Positions 36,239 to 45,806 are shown, counted from the first letter of the stretch. The stretch is DNA of 64,000 bases from Phyllobacterium trifolii (GCF_014192095.1 NZ_JACHXN010000006.1:1-64000); one strand, 5' to 3'. Numbers and translations: made by a program. The notes: generated by a model from the sequence alone, not told the origin.

Positions 36239-37294
36239 ATGAGTATTTCTCCTTTCGATCATCCGTTTTTATCCGGTTTGATCGGCGATGAAGAAGCAGC
36301 GCAATGGTTCTCGGCGGAGAGCGATATTGCGGCAATACTTCAGTTCGAAAGCGCTTTGGCCAAGGCGCAAGCTACTGAAAATATTATCGAAAACGCGGCC
36401 TCTGAGGCCATTGAAAAGGCGTGCCAGGCTTTTTCACCCGACATGGCCGCACTCAAATCGGCGGTTGCATTGGATGGTGTCGTCATCCCGGAACTTATCC
36501 GGCAATTGCGCGAGACGATTCCGTTAGAGCATCGCGCGTCCGTGCATCTCGGAGCGACCAGCCAGGACGTCATCGACACGAGCCTGATGATCCGGCTGAA
36601 GGCGGTAATGACACGCCTCGAAACCGGATTGTCCGGTATCATCGCCGATCTGGATCAACTTGAAAAGGCGTTTGGGAACAATGGCTTGATGGGGCATACC
36701 CGCATGCAGGCGGCCATCCCGATAACAGTCAGGGACCGTATCGAATCCTGGCGCACACCGCTGCTGCGTCATCGCAAGCGCCTCGATCTATTGAAGCTCG
36801 ATTTCCCGGTGATCCAATTCGGCGGAGCGGCAGGAACGCTGGAGAAACTGGGGGATAAAGGACCAGCGGTTCGCGAGCGAATGGCCGCCCTACTCGGCCT
36901 TCACGATACACCGCAATGGCACAGTCAGCGCGACATCATCGTTGAATTTGCTGACTTTGTATCGCTGATTTCAGGTTCGCTTGGCAAAATCGGCCAGGAT
37001 ATTGCGCTTCTTGCACAAGGCTCGACGGAGCTCAAATTGAGCGGTGGCGGCAAGTCGTCGGCGATGCCGCACAAGCAAAATCCGGTCCTTGCTGAACTTC
37101 TGGTTGCGCTCGCCCGTTACAATGCCACGCAAGTTTCCGGCATGCACCACGCCTTGGTTCACGAGCAGGAACGTTCGGGTGCCGCATGGACTTTGGAGTG
37201 GATGATATTGCCATCCATGGTTGCAACGACAACGACCGCGCTGCGCTCGGCCAGCACGTTGCTCGGTTCGATTGAGAGCCTTGGCAAGGCGTGA
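36239..37294 (+). CDS. pcaB: 3-carboxy-cis,cis-muconate cycloisomerase
   Basis: A 351-residue member of the fumarase/aspartase superfamily that lactonises 3-carboxymuconate. The signature GGKSSAMPHKQNPVLAELL is present, as is VHLGATSQDVIDTSLMIRL. Bacterial PcaB proteins can be about 350 or about 450 residues long; this is the short rhizobial form. Last gene of the pcaDCHGB operon. Confidence 0.93.
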   Translation: MSISPFDHPFLSGLIGDEEAAQWFSAESDIAAILQFESALAKAQATENIIENAASEAIEKACQAFSPDMAALKSAVALDGVVIPELIRQLRETIPLEHRASVHLGATSQDVIDTSLMIRLKAVMTRLETGLSGIIADLDQLEKAFGNNGLMGHTRMQAAIPITVRDRIESWRTPLLRHRKRLDLLKLDFPVIQFGGAAGTLEKLGDKGPAVRERMAALLGLHDTPQWHSQRDIIVEFADFVSLISGSLGKIGQDIALLAQGSTELKLSGGGKSSAMPHKQNPVLAELLVALARYNATQVSGMHHALVHEQERSGAAWTLEWMILPSMVATTTTALRSASTLLGSIESLGKA

Positions 37295-37336
37295 TTTCAA
37301 CCACACGCAACTAAAATGCAATTGCGAGTGGAAAAT

Positions 37337-37399
37337 CTTGCGCCAGAATCCGCATTTCTTGCACCAGAATCGCCAGGTCTTATGTGAGAATCGCATTTT
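37337..37399. repeat. Three helically phased 21-nt direct repeats
   Basis: Units begin at 37337, 37358 and 37379, exactly 21 bases (two helical turns) apart, each starting CTT and sharing the core AGAATC: CTTGCGCCAGAATC, CTTGCACCAGAATC and CTTATGTGAGAATC. They lie between pcaB and the importer operon, 79 bases before the first importer start, and look like a multi-site regulator binding array. Confidence 0.6.
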
Positions 37400-37477
37400 T
37401 TCGTTTCATTCCCGCTTCGGAAACCGCTGGTCGTGTGCAATGTTCTGAAAAAGCCATTTTCGATTGAGGGAGGAACC

Positions 37478-38650
37478 ATGAAAAAGCTCATTGTGGCCCT
37501 CGCCGCATCAATTTTGATGAGTGCGAGCGCCTATGCCGAAGTCATCAAGATTGGCGTTGTCGGACCCTTCTCGGGACCATTCGCGATACAGGGTAAAAAC
37601 TTCAAGGCGGGCATCGACGCCTATATAGCAACCCATGGTAACAAGGTCGGCGAGAACACGATTGAAATCCTCTACCGGGATGTGCCGCAGGCCGATCCGG
37701 CCCAGTCGAAAGCACTGGCGCAGGAATTGGTGGTCAAGGAAGGCGTGCAATATCTCGCCGGCTTCTATTTCACCCCGGACGCCATGGCGGTCACTCCCCT
37801 GCTCAAGCAGGCGAATGTGCCTATGGTCATCATGAACGCGGCGACGTCGGCCATCGTCACCAAGAGCCCGCTGGTTGTCCGCACGTCATTCACCACATGG
37901 CAGACCTCTGCGCCGATGGCGAAGATAGCGCGCGAGCGCGGTGTGGAGAAGGCAATTACAGTCGTCAGCGATTACGGCCCGGGTGTCGATGCGGAGAACG
38001 CGTTCAAGACGACGTTCGAGAAAGAAGGCGGCAAGGTTGTCGAATCCATCCGCATGCCGCTGTCGACCAATGATTTCAGTCCGGTGATGCAGCGGGTGCG
38101 CAATTCCGGGGCACAGGCGGTTTTTGCCTTCCTGCCGTCGGGCCCGACCACGCTCGGTTTCGTCAAGGCCTATAACGAGAACGGCCTGAAGCAGGCGGGC
38201 ATCCAGTTTCTCGCGCCGGGCGACCTGACGCAGGAATCCGACCTGCCGGTGATTGGCGATGCGGGCCTCGGCATCCTGACGACGTTCCATTATTCACTGG
38301 CGCACAATTCACCGGAGAACAAGGCATTTGTCGCCGCGGCCCAAAAGGCGATCGGCAACCCGGCCGAACTCTCCTTCCCTTCGGTCGGCGCCTATGATGG
38401 CATGTATGTCATCAGCAAGATGATCGAAGCGACCGGCGGCAAGCAGGATGCGCAGAAGGCAGTCGATGCCGTTAAGGGCCTCACTTGGGAAAGCCCGCGC
38501 GGTCCGGTCTCGATCGATCCGGAAACGCGCCACATCACCCAGAACATCTATCTGCGTGAAGTATCGAAGGGTGCCGACGGCGTCTACTTCAACAAGGAAA
38601 TCAAGACGTTTGAGAAGCAGCCGGATCCGGGATTGGCGGCTGCAAAATAG
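37478..38650 (+). CDS. Branched-chain-type ABC importer, substrate-binding protein (PcaM-like)
   Basis: A 390-residue periplasmic binding protein of the Leu/Ile/Val type. The Sec signal is MKKLIVALAASILMSASAYA, followed by EVIKIGVVGPFSGPFA, the usual start of the family. ATG 37478 follows GGGAGGA; the longer frame from 37433 has no such site. In S. meliloti a PcaQ-controlled importer of this class (PcaMNVWX) takes up protocatechuate, and the position directly after pcaB supports the same role here. The ligand itself is inferred from context. Confidence 0.85.
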   Translation: MKKLIVALAASILMSASAYAEVIKIGVVGPFSGPFAIQGKNFKAGIDAYIATHGNKVGENTIEILYRDVPQADPAQSKALAQELVVKEGVQYLAGFYFTPDAMAVTPLLKQANVPMVIMNAATSAIVTKSPLVVRTSFTTWQTSAPMAKIARERGVEKAITVVSDYGPGVDAENAFKTTFEKEGGKVVESIRMPLSTNDFSPVMQRVRNSGAQAVFAFLPSGPTTLGFVKAYNENGLKQAGIQFLAPGDLTQESDLPVIGDAGLGILTTFHYSLAHNSPENKAFVAAAQKAIGNPAELSFPSVGAYDGMYVISKMIEATGGKQDAQKAVDAVKGLTWESPRGPVSIDPETRHITQNIYLREVSKGADGVYFNKEIKTFEKQPDPGLAAAK

Positions 38651-38683
38651 CCCCGCGCCCGAAGCGCCAACCGGGATGATGTG

Positions 38684-39547
38684 ATGCAGACGTTCTTCAG
38701 CATTGGCGTCGATGCCCTGGCCTACGGGATGATCCTGTTCGTCATCTCGATCGGCCTTTCGGTGACCATGGGCCTGATGCGGGTGATCAACCTCGCCCAC
38801 GGCGCATTCGCCATGATCGGGGGCTATATCGCTTCCTATGCGGCGCGCGATCTCGGGCTTGCCTATGGCCTGGCGATCGTGATTGCCGTGCTTGGCACGA
38901 TCATCATTGCCGTTCCCCTGGAACGTTTTCTCTATCGGCGGATTTACGGCGCACCGGAGCTGACGCAGGTGCTGATGACCATTGGCATCACCTTTTGCGT
39001 CATCGGCCTTGCCAATTACGTGTTCGGTCCGACGCTGAAGACAATCCCCCTCCCCACTGGACTGCAGGGTCCCGTCGATATCGGTTTCCGTACCATCGCG
39101 GCGCACAAGCTGTTTGCCATCGGCTGCGGTGTGGTTGTTGCGTTGGGGCTGTGGTATCTGATCGAGCGCACGTCCTTCGGTGTCAAACTGCGCGCCTCGG
39201 TGGACAATACGGCGATGGCGGCGGCGCTCGGCGTTCGCACCAAGATCGTCTATGCAGCAAGTTTCGCGCTTGCTGTTGGGCTTGCAGCCTTTGGCGGGGT
39301 GATCGGTGCGGAACTGTTGCCGGTCGAACCCTATTACGCCCTGCGCTACATGGTGACGTTTCTTGTCGTCGTTTCGGTTGGCGGTGCGGGCTCCATCCCC
39401 GGCGCGCTGATCGCCTGCCTGCTGCTGGGTGCCATCGATACGACCGGGCGCTACCTCGTGCCGGAATATGGCGAGTTCTTCTTCTATCTCGCGGTGATCG
39501 CCATCGTCTGGGTGTTTCCGCGTGGTCTGATGGGAAGAGCCAAATGA
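38684..39547 (+). CDS. ABC importer inner-membrane permease, LivH type (PcaN-like)
   Basis: A 287-residue hydrophobic protein with about eight transmembrane segments, including SIGLSVTMGLMRVINLAHG with the LivH-typical NLAHGAF and the coupling region RASVDNTAMAAALGV. GTG 38681 is a possible alternative start. It overlaps the second permease gene by 4 bases and forms the heterodimeric channel with it. Confidence 0.9.
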   Translation: MQTFFSIGVDALAYGMILFVISIGLSVTMGLMRVINLAHGAFAMIGGYIASYAARDLGLAYGLAIVIAVLGTIIIAVPLERFLYRRIYGAPELTQVLMTIGITFCVIGLANYVFGPTLKTIPLPTGLQGPVDIGFRTIAAHKLFAIGCGVVVALGLWYLIERTSFGVKLRASVDNTAMAAALGVRTKIVYAASFALAVGLAAFGGVIGAELLPVEPYYALRYMVTFLVVVSVGGAGSIPGALIACLLLGAIDTTGRYLVPEYGEFFFYLAVIAIVWVFPRGLMGRAK

Positions 39548-40542
39548 GCGCCGGGGCATCTGTCACCGCGATGCCTGCCGAAAACAGGGGCTGGCAGCGC
39601 GACCTCATTGGCATCGCCGCCATATTGGTTGCGGCCATAGCCGGATACTTCCTGTTTCCCAACAATCTGGCGCTGCTGACACGCATGATCGCGATCATGC
39701 TGCTGGTCCTGTCGCTCGATCTGGTGACCGGATATTGCGGCGTTGCGACGCTCGGCCATGCCGCACTCTTCGGCAGCGGCGCCTATGCGGCCGGGATCGC
39801 CGCGGCGCATTTCGGGATCACCGAACCGCTCACCATGATCGCCATCGGCGCAGTTGGCGGTGCTTTGGCGGGGCTGATTTCGGGCGTCGTCATCCTGCGC
39901 GGACATGGCCTCGCCCAGCTTGTGCTGTCCATCGCCATCATCCACCTCTTTCACGAGGCCGCCAACAAGGCATCGGAATATACCGGAGGCAGCGATGGGC
40001 TTTCCGGCATCTCGCCCGATCCCATCCTCGGCGTCTTCGAGTTCGATCTCTGGGGCCGTACCGCCTATGTCTTTGGCATCGTCCTGCTCCTCCTTGTATT
40101 CATACTCCTGCGCATTCTGGTCCGGTCACCCTTCGGCATGCTTTGCCGGGGTATCCGGCAGGATCCTGTTCGGGTCAGCGCAATGGGTGCCTCGGTCAAG
40201 CTCACCCTGATCAAGATGTATGTGATCTCGGGGTTGGTCGCGGGTGTCGGCGGCGCCTTCAATGCGGTATCGACCCAGGTCGTCGGCCTCGACAGCCTGA
40301 GCTTCACCAATTCCGCCGAAGCACTCGTCATGCTGGTTCTGGGTGGAGTAGGCTCGCTCTATGGAGCGCTGATCGGCACGATTGCCTTTGTCTGGATCGA
40401 AGACCTTGTCTCTGCCGCCAATCCGTTCCATTGGCTGACGATCGTCGGCGCACTGCTGATTGCCGTGGTGCTGTTTGCGCCCAAGGGGCTTTATGGCACG
40501 GCCGCGACCCTCGTCGAGCGATACAGGCGAGGTGGCAAATGA
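39544..40542 (+). CDS. ABC importer inner-membrane permease, LivM type (PcaV-like)
   Basis: A 332-residue multi-span membrane protein with the LivM-typical TGYCGVATLGHAALFGSGAY and the cytoplasmic loop FGMLCRGIRQDPVRVSAMG. ATG 39544 is used; an open frame upstream inside the first permease gene is a shadow. It is coupled to the neighbouring genes by 4-base overlaps on both sides. Confidence 0.9.
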   Translation: MSAGASVTAMPAENRGWQRDLIGIAAILVAAIAGYFLFPNNLALLTRMIAIMLLVLSLDLVTGYCGVATLGHAALFGSGAYAAGIAAAHFGITEPLTMIAIGAVGGALAGLISGVVILRGHGLAQLVLSIAIIHLFHEAANKASEYTGGSDGLSGISPDPILGVFEFDLWGRTAYVFGIVLLLLVFILLRILVRSPFGMLCRGIRQDPVRVSAMGASVKLTLIKMYVISGLVAGVGGAFNAVSTQVVGLDSLSFTNSAEALVMLVLGGVGSLYGALIGTIAFVWIEDLVSAANPFHWLTIVGALLIAVVLFAPKGLYGTAATLVERYRRGGK

Positions 40543-41300
40543 GTGCACTCTTCGAGGTCGATCACCTCCAGAAGGCCTTTGGCGGGCTGAACGTCACGCG
40601 CGATGTCTCGCTGGCGCTGTGCAAGGGTGACCGCGTGGCGCTGATCGGCCCGAACGGCGCCGGAAAAACCACCTTCGTCAATCTGGTAACCGGCCATTTG
40701 CGTCCGGACTCCGGACAGGTCCTGATGGGCGGCGAAGACATTTCGAATTTCAATCCTATGAAACGCGTGCGAGCCGGGCTGGTTCGCTCGTTTCAGGTAA
40801 CACGGCTTTTCGCCGAGATGACCCCGGAAGAACATGTCGCGCTGGCGATCCTGCAGCGGCAAGGCAAGTCCGGCCGGATGGCTGGTTCCTTTCAGGCCAT
40901 GCCGGACGTGATGCGCGAAACATATGAAATTCTCGAGACGCTCAATCTGACGGCACTGGGACGGGTGCCGGTCAGCGAGATCTCTTATGGGCAACAGCGC
41001 CTTTTGGAAATTGCGCTGGCGCTGACGCTTCGACCGAAGGTGCTGTTGCTCGACGAACCCGCGGCGGGCGTGCCGCACAGCGATACGTTCCTGATCGAAA
41101 ACGCATTGGCGCAACTGCCTGCCGATCTCGCGGTGCTGATGATCGAGCATGACATGGATCTGGTTTTTCGTTTTGCCAAGAGGGTGATCGTGCTGGCGGC
41201 GGGTGAAATCATCTTCGACGGCCTGCCTGTCGATGCGACGAATGATTTGCGGGTACGCGAAGCCTATCTCGGAGGGTATGCCAATGGCAGCGCGGCTTGA
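40539..41300 (+). CDS. ABC importer ATPase, LivG type (PcaW-like)
   Basis: A 253-residue ATPase with Walker A GPNGAGKTTF near 35-44, signature ISYGQQRLLEIALAL and Walker B VLLLDEPAAGV. The gap between Walker A and signature, with NFNPMKRVRAGLVRSFQVTRLF, is typical of LivG. ATG 40539 overlaps the preceding stop; its end overlaps the next start by 17 bases. Confidence 0.9.
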   Translation: MSALFEVDHLQKAFGGLNVTRDVSLALCKGDRVALIGPNGAGKTTFVNLVTGHLRPDSGQVLMGGEDISNFNPMKRVRAGLVRSFQVTRLFAEMTPEEHVALAILQRQGKSGRMAGSFQAMPDVMRETYEILETLNLTALGRVPVSEISYGQQRLLEIALALTLRPKVLLLDEPAAGVPHSDTFLIENALAQLPADLAVLMIEHDMDLVFRFAKRVIVLAAGEIIFDGLPVDATNDLRVREAYLGGYANGSAA

Positions 41301-42000
41301 AGTCAAAGGTCTGAGCGCCGGTTACGGCCCAACCCGGGTCCTTGAAAATATTTCCTTCACCGCCGAGGCTGCTTCGCGCATCGCGGTGCTTGGGCGAAAC
41401 GGCGTCGGCAAGACGACATTGTTTGCAACACTTGCGGGGCAGACACGGCGCTATGACGGCACGATCAAACTGGGCGATGCGGACCTTACCCACATGGAAA
41501 GCTCCGCCCGGGCCTGGAGCGGGCTTGGCTTCGTACCGCAATCACGCAGCATCTTTCCATCGCTGACTGTCGAAGAGAACCTCTTCGTCGGGTTGAAGGG
41601 AAGGCCGCGCAGTGCGTTGCACGAGGCTTACGACATGTTCCCGCGTCTCTACGAGCGGCGGGCAAATTCCGGGGCAAAACTTTCCGGTGGGGAACAGCAG
41701 ATGCTCTCGACCGCCCGCACCATTCTCGGCAAGCCGACTGTGCTGCTGCTCGATGAACCGCTGGAAGGGCTGGCGCCGGTCATATGCGAGGAACTGATGG
41801 CGGCGTTTTCGCAACTCGCCTCGAGCGGCGAGATGACCATCCTGCTCGTCGAGCAGCGTATCCAGAGCGCTCTCGATTTTGCCGAACGGGTGATCATTCT
41901 CGAACGCGGTCGTATTGTATGGGATGGTTCCTCGGAACAACTGGCGGGTGATCGCGACACGGTCGATCAATTGCTTGGCGTGGCGAGCGTTCCGCACTAG
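41284..42000 (+). CDS. ABC importer ATPase, LivF type (PcaX-like)
   Basis: A 238-residue ATPase with Walker A GRNGVGKTTL, signature LSGGEQQMLSTAR and Walker B VLLLDEPLEGLAP. I chose ATG 41284, eight bases after GGAGG; ATG 41278 is also possible. It pairs with the LivG-type protein and ends the importer operon. Confidence 0.9.
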   Translation: MAARLEVKGLSAGYGPTRVLENISFTAEAASRIAVLGRNGVGKTTLFATLAGQTRRYDGTIKLGDADLTHMESSARAWSGLGFVPQSRSIFPSLTVEENLFVGLKGRPRSALHEAYDMFPRLYERRANSGAKLSGGEQQMLSTARTILGKPTVLLLDEPLEGLAPVICEELMAAFSQLASSGEMTILLVEQRIQSALDFAERVIILERGRIVWDGSSEQLAGDRDTVDQLLGVASVPH

Positions 42001-42050
42001 CGACCCAATCCTTTGACAAGATGATCCTTGACATAGCGAAGTTCCCCTCA

Positions 42051-42199
42051 CCCTCCCCCTTGTGGGGAGGAGGCTGCGAAGCAGCAGGGAGGGGCTTTGA
42101 AACATCGAAATAAGAGAAAGACCCCTCCCCGTCGCTACGCTCCGTCTTCCGGGGCGAGCCACGGGTCTCGCCCGCCATCGGCCCCCGCAAGGGGGAGGG
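42051..42199. repeat. GC-rich palindromic intergenic repeat, copy 1
   Basis: Arms CCCTCCCCCTTG (42051-42062) and CAAGGGGGAGGG (42188-42199) bound a 149-base element with further internal pairing (GGCTGCGAAGCAGC, CCCCTCCCC). A second copy with the same arms lies at 46889-47025. It belongs to the short palindromic repeat class common between genes in Hyphomicrobiales. It has no coding potential. Confidence 0.75.
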
Positions 42200-42332
42200 T
42201 ATCGGCCAGCGCGGTGAGATTGTGGAAAGAATGTGGCGGCGCAGGGGGACATCTCCACGCCGGGTTGCATTCGATTGTGGATTGAAACAATCAACATATT
42301 GGAATAATTGACAAATTTCCTCCGGTTATTCC

Positions 42333-42347
42333 TTAGAATTCTTCTAA
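42333..42347. promoter_or_regulatory. Irr-type iron control element
   Basis: TTAGAA-TTC-TTCTAA is a perfect inverted repeat matching the core of the iron control element TTTAGAA-N3-TTCTAAA bound by Irr. It lies about where a -10 would fall for the TTGACA at 42308, and 97 bases before efeU, suggesting iron-responsive control of the efe operon. Confidence 0.65.
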
Positions 42348-42444
42348 TAGATTGTTATTGCTTCGTTTTTCGCGACGGTCTATGACTCCCGCGGCGCCAG
42401 GCTCGTCTCAAAGAGACGCCAATGGTTGGCCGAGGGTCTGATCT

Positions 42445-43278
42445 ATGCTGGTTCCATTCCTGATAATGCTGCGTGAGGGCATCGAGGCGGCTCTGATCGT
42501 GGGCATTGTCGCGAGCTATCTGAAACAGACCGGTCGTGGCGAATGGATGCCGGCGGTTTGGGTCGGGATTCTGCTTGCCATAGCGCTGTCGCTCTTCGTC
42601 GGAGCCGGGCTGCAGATGGTCAGCGCCGAGTTCCCCCAGAAGGCGCAGGAATTCTTCGAGGCCATTGTCGGGCTGATTGCCGTCATCGTTTTGTCGTCGA
42701 TGGTATTCTGGATGCGCAAGGCTGCGCGCTCGATCAAATCCGACCTCCACCATTCGATCGACTCGGCGTTTTCGCATTCGACAGGACAGGCCCCTGCGCT
42801 GATTGCCATGGTGTTCTTCGCCGTGGCCCGCGAAGGGCTCGAATCGGTATTCTTCCTGCTCGCCATTTTCCAGCAGAGCACCAACAGCGATGCGCCGCTT
42901 GGCGCGCTTCTCGGCATTCTGGTGTCGATCGTGCTTGGCTACGGCATCTATATGGGCGGTATCCGCCTCAATCTGCGCCGGTTCTTCTTCTGGACGGGTC
43001 TTTTCATACTGGTGGTCGCTGCCGGGATATTGGCGGGCACGTTGCGGCATTTCCACGAGGCGGGCGTCTGGAACAGCCTCCAGACAGTCGTCATCGACCT
43101 GAGCGGGATCCTGCCGGTCAGCAGCCCATTGGGTACGCTGCTCTCCGGAATGTTCGGCTACCAGGACATGCCGACGCTGGGCGAAGTCATCGTCTATGTC
43201 GCCTTCCTATCCATCAGCATCTTCATGTTCCTGCGTCCAATGGGCAGTCGTACAGCTGCCGCCCAACCTTCCCATTGA
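42445..43278 (+). CDS. efeU: Iron permease EfeU (FTR1 family)
   Basis: A 277-residue inner-membrane iron permease with seven predicted spans. The two iron-binding motifs are R-E-G-I-E (residues 10-14) and R-E-G-L-E (in AVAREGLESVFF), the hallmark of Ftr1/EfeU. It imports iron together with the periplasmic proteins EfeO and EfeB encoded next. First gene of the operon, downstream of an Irr-like box. Confidence 0.93.
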   Translation: MLVPFLIMLREGIEAALIVGIVASYLKQTGRGEWMPAVWVGILLAIALSLFVGAGLQMVSAEFPQKAQEFFEAIVGLIAVIVLSSMVFWMRKAARSIKSDLHHSIDSAFSHSTGQAPALIAMVFFAVAREGLESVFFLLAIFQQSTNSDAPLGALLGILVSIVLGYGIYMGGIRLNLRRFFFWTGLFILVVAAGILAGTLRHFHEAGVWNSLQTVVIDLSGILPVSSPLGTLLSGMFGYQDMPTLGEVIVYVAFLSISIFMFLRPMGSRTAAAQPSH

Positions 43279-43302
43279 TCGCCACCCCGAAAGAAATTTT
43301 AT

Positions 43303-44493
43303 ATGACGCAAACCGCCGGCTCCAGCTCTCCCCGCCCTTCATCGCAAAAGCTGATGAAGCTGGCGGTTGCTGGGGCCGCCCTTCTCGTCGTCGCAGGCGG
43401 CGTGGCCTTCTACTATGCATCGAAAGGTTTGAAATCGGCGGGTTCAAACGGGGCTATCACTGTCACGATCAACGACAGCGCATGTGATCCCAACGAGATT
43501 ACGGTTCCGGCCGGGCGTTCGACATTCACCATCGTCAACAAATCCAACCGTGCGCTTGAGTGGGAAATCCTCGACGGCGTGATGGTTCTGGAAGAGCGCG
43601 AGAATATCGTGCCGGGCTTTACCCAGACGATGCAGGCAAAACTGAAGGCCGGAACCTACGAGATTACCTGCGGCCTGCTCAACAATCCGCGCGGAACCTT
43701 GCACGTCACACCCTCGGCCGAGTCCGAAGCCGAGGCTGCGCGGCCGGCGCTGGTATCGTTTATCGGTCCGCTGGCCGAATTCCAGGTGTTCATGGCGATG
43801 CAGGCGAATTCGCTGGTGAAGGCGACGAAGGCGCTCGATGACGCGGTCAAGGCCGGCGATCTCGAAAAGGCGCGGGAATCCTATCAGAAGGCGCGTGCTC
43901 CCTATAAGCAGATCGAACCGATGGCAGACCTCTTTGCCGATCTGCACAATGCCATCGATCCGGTGGCGGACTACCTCGAAAAGCGCGAGGAGGACGCGGG
44001 TTTCACCGGCTTCCATCGCGTGGAATACGGCCTCTACGCCAAGAACAGCCTTGACGGACTGGCGCCAGTCTCAGCGAAGCTGCTGGCCGACGTGACGGCG
44101 CTGAAGGACCGGATACGCGGCTTGCGCATTCCGCCCGAGCAGATCGCCAAGGGCGCGGGCCGGCTTGTCGGGCAGATTGCCGATACGAAGATCACCGCCG
44201 GTGAAGATCATTACGCGCAGACCGACCTTGCCGATTTCGAAGCCAATATTGCCGGGGTTTCGCGGATGATGGCCTTGCTGAAGCCGGTTGCGGTGCAGGC
44301 CGCGCCACAGGTGGTGGCTGATATCGACAGCCGCCTGACAGAGACCACTAGCGCGTTGACTGCACTCAAGGGTCCGGACGGCTATCCAGCCTACGACAAG
44401 GTGAACGCGGATAGCCGCAAGGCACTGGCGCAGAAAATGCAAGGGCTGGCCGAGGCGATCGGCAAGCTCAACGCGGCCGTAGGACTGGAGTAA
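43303..44493 (+). CDS. efeO: Iron uptake protein EfeO (cupredoxin plus imelysin domains)
   Basis: A 396-residue periplasmic protein. An N-terminal membrane-type signal (LMKLAVAGAALLVVAGGVAFY) is followed by a cupredoxin-like domain (about 45-140, ACDPNEITVPAGRSTFTIVN, ITCGLLNNPRGTLHV) and an imelysin peptidase-like domain (about 150-390) with the conserved HxxE in GFHRVEYGLYA. It has both domains, as in E. coli EfeO. It probably delivers iron to EfeU. Confidence 0.92.
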   Translation: MTQTAGSSSPRPSSQKLMKLAVAGAALLVVAGGVAFYYASKGLKSAGSNGAITVTINDSACDPNEITVPAGRSTFTIVNKSNRALEWEILDGVMVLEERENIVPGFTQTMQAKLKAGTYEITCGLLNNPRGTLHVTPSAESEAEAARPALVSFIGPLAEFQVFMAMQANSLVKATKALDDAVKAGDLEKARESYQKARAPYKQIEPMADLFADLHNAIDPVADYLEKREEDAGFTGFHRVEYGLYAKNSLDGLAPVSAKLLADVTALKDRIRGLRIPPEQIAKGAGRLVGQIADTKITAGEDHYAQTDLADFEANIAGVSRMMALLKPVAVQAAPQVVADIDSRLTETTSALTALKGPDGYPAYDKVNADSRKALAQKMQGLAEAIGKLNAAVGLE

Positions 44494-44498
44494 CGGCG

Positions 44499-45806
44499 AT
44501 GACAACCAACGACAACAAACTGGTGACAACACGGCGCAACGTGCTTTTCGGCGTGGGTGCTGCAGGCAGCGCCTTGGCTACCGGAATGACCACGGCACGC
44601 GCGGCGGAAAAGCAAGGCGGACAGGTCACCGATGCGCCGGTCAGCGACAAGACGCAGGAGCGCCAGTCATTTTATGGTCTGCACCAGGCGGGTATTGTCA
44701 CGCCGCGCCCGGCGGCGGGCATGATCGCCTCGTTTCACGTGCTGGCGGAAACGCCGGCAGACGTGGAGCGGCTGTTCCGGACGCTATCGAGCCGCATCGC
44801 CTTCCTCATGCAGGGCGGTACGCCGCCAGAGCTGGACGACAAGCTGCCACCGCCGGATTCGGGACTGCTGGGGCCGGTGGTTCCGCCTGACAATCTGACC
44901 ATCACGGTTTCGCTCGGTTCTTCGTTCTTCGACGACCGCGATTGGCTGGCGCCGCACAAACCTGCGCGTCTTTCGCGCATGAAGGCCTCCCGCAATGACG
45001 CGCTGGATGCCGATCTGTGCCATGGTGACCTGGCGTTGCAGATCAGTTCGAACACGCCCGATACGAACATTCACGCCCTGCGCGACGTCCTGAAAAACCT
45101 GCCGGATCTGATGGTGCTTCGCTGGAAACAGGAAGGCTCGGTGCCTGTCCTGCCGCCGAAACCGGACGGAGCCCACGAAAGCGCGCGCAATTTCCTCGGT
45201 TTCCGTGACGGTTCGGCCAATCCCGATGCCAACAATAATGCGCTGATGGACAAGATCGTCTGGGTGCCGGAGAACGGGACCGAGCCAGAATGGACGCGCG
45301 GCGGATCCTATCAGGCAGTGCGCATCATCCGCAATTTCGTCGAACGTTGGGACCGTACGCCGCTCGGCGAACAGGAACGAATCATTGGCCGCAAGAAGGC
45401 GACTGGCGCACCGCATGGCGGCGGAAACACCGAGCATGATGTGCCCGACTATTCCAAGGATCCGGAAGGGACGGTAACGCCGCTCGACGCGCATATAAGG
45501 CTTGCCAATTTTCGCACGAAGGCTTCCGAAGCAAACCTCATTCTTCGCCGCCCGTTCAACTATTCGAACGGGGTGAGCAAATCCGGCCAGCTCGAACAGG
45601 GGCTCCTGTTCATCTGCTACCAGGCGGATCTGGAGAAGGGCTTCATCACGGTACAGCGTCAGCTCGATGGCGAACCGCTCGAGGAATACATCAAGCCGAT
45701 TGGCGGCGGCTTTTTCTTCACGCCACCCGGCGCGCAGGACGAAAGCGATTTTGTCGGCCGGACATTATTGGAAGCAGCGGGCCACGACGTGGTCCGCAAA
45801 TCTTAA
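44499..45806 (+). CDS. efeB: Deferrochelatase/peroxidase EfeB (DyP family)
   Basis: A 435-residue dye-decolourising haem peroxidase, exported by Tat: TTRRNVLFGVGAAGSALATG and a cleavage region at ARAAE. The DyP motif GFRDGSANP carries the distal aspartate, and DAHIRLAN carries the proximal haem-ligating His. In the efe system it oxidises ferrous iron or releases iron from haem before uptake through EfeU. Five bases separate it from efeO. Confidence 0.93.
   Translation: MTTNDNKLVTTRRNVLFGVGAAGSALATGMTTARAAEKQGGQVTDAPVSDKTQERQSFYGLHQAGIVTPRPAAGMIASFHVLAETPADVERLFRTLSSRIAFLMQGGTPPELDDKLPPPDSGLLGPVVPPDNLTITVSLGSSFFDDRDWLAPHKPARLSRMKASRNDALDADLCHGDLALQISSNTPDTNIHALRDVLKNLPDLMVLRWKQEGSVPVLPPKPDGAHESARNFLGFRDGSANPDANNNALMDKIVWVPENGTEPEWTRGGSYQAVRIIRNFVERWDRTPLGEQERIIGRKKATGAPHGGGNTEHDVPDYSKDPEGTVTPLDAHIRLANFRTKASEANLILRRPFNYSNGVSKSGQLEQGLLFICYQADLEKGFITVQRQLDGEPLEEYIKPIGGGFFFTPPGAQDESDFVGRTLLEAAGHDVVRKS

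Noticed and set aside
38309-39559. Antisense frame of 416 codons opposite the importer genes
   Set aside because: High-GC third-position shadow of the binding protein and permease genes; its composition (Arg, His, Asp rich) has no domain pattern.
42300-42450. FNR-type or RirA-type site before efeU
   Set aside because: No TTGAT-N4-ATCAA or convincing TGA-N9-TCA arrangement was found; only the Irr-type repeat is clear.
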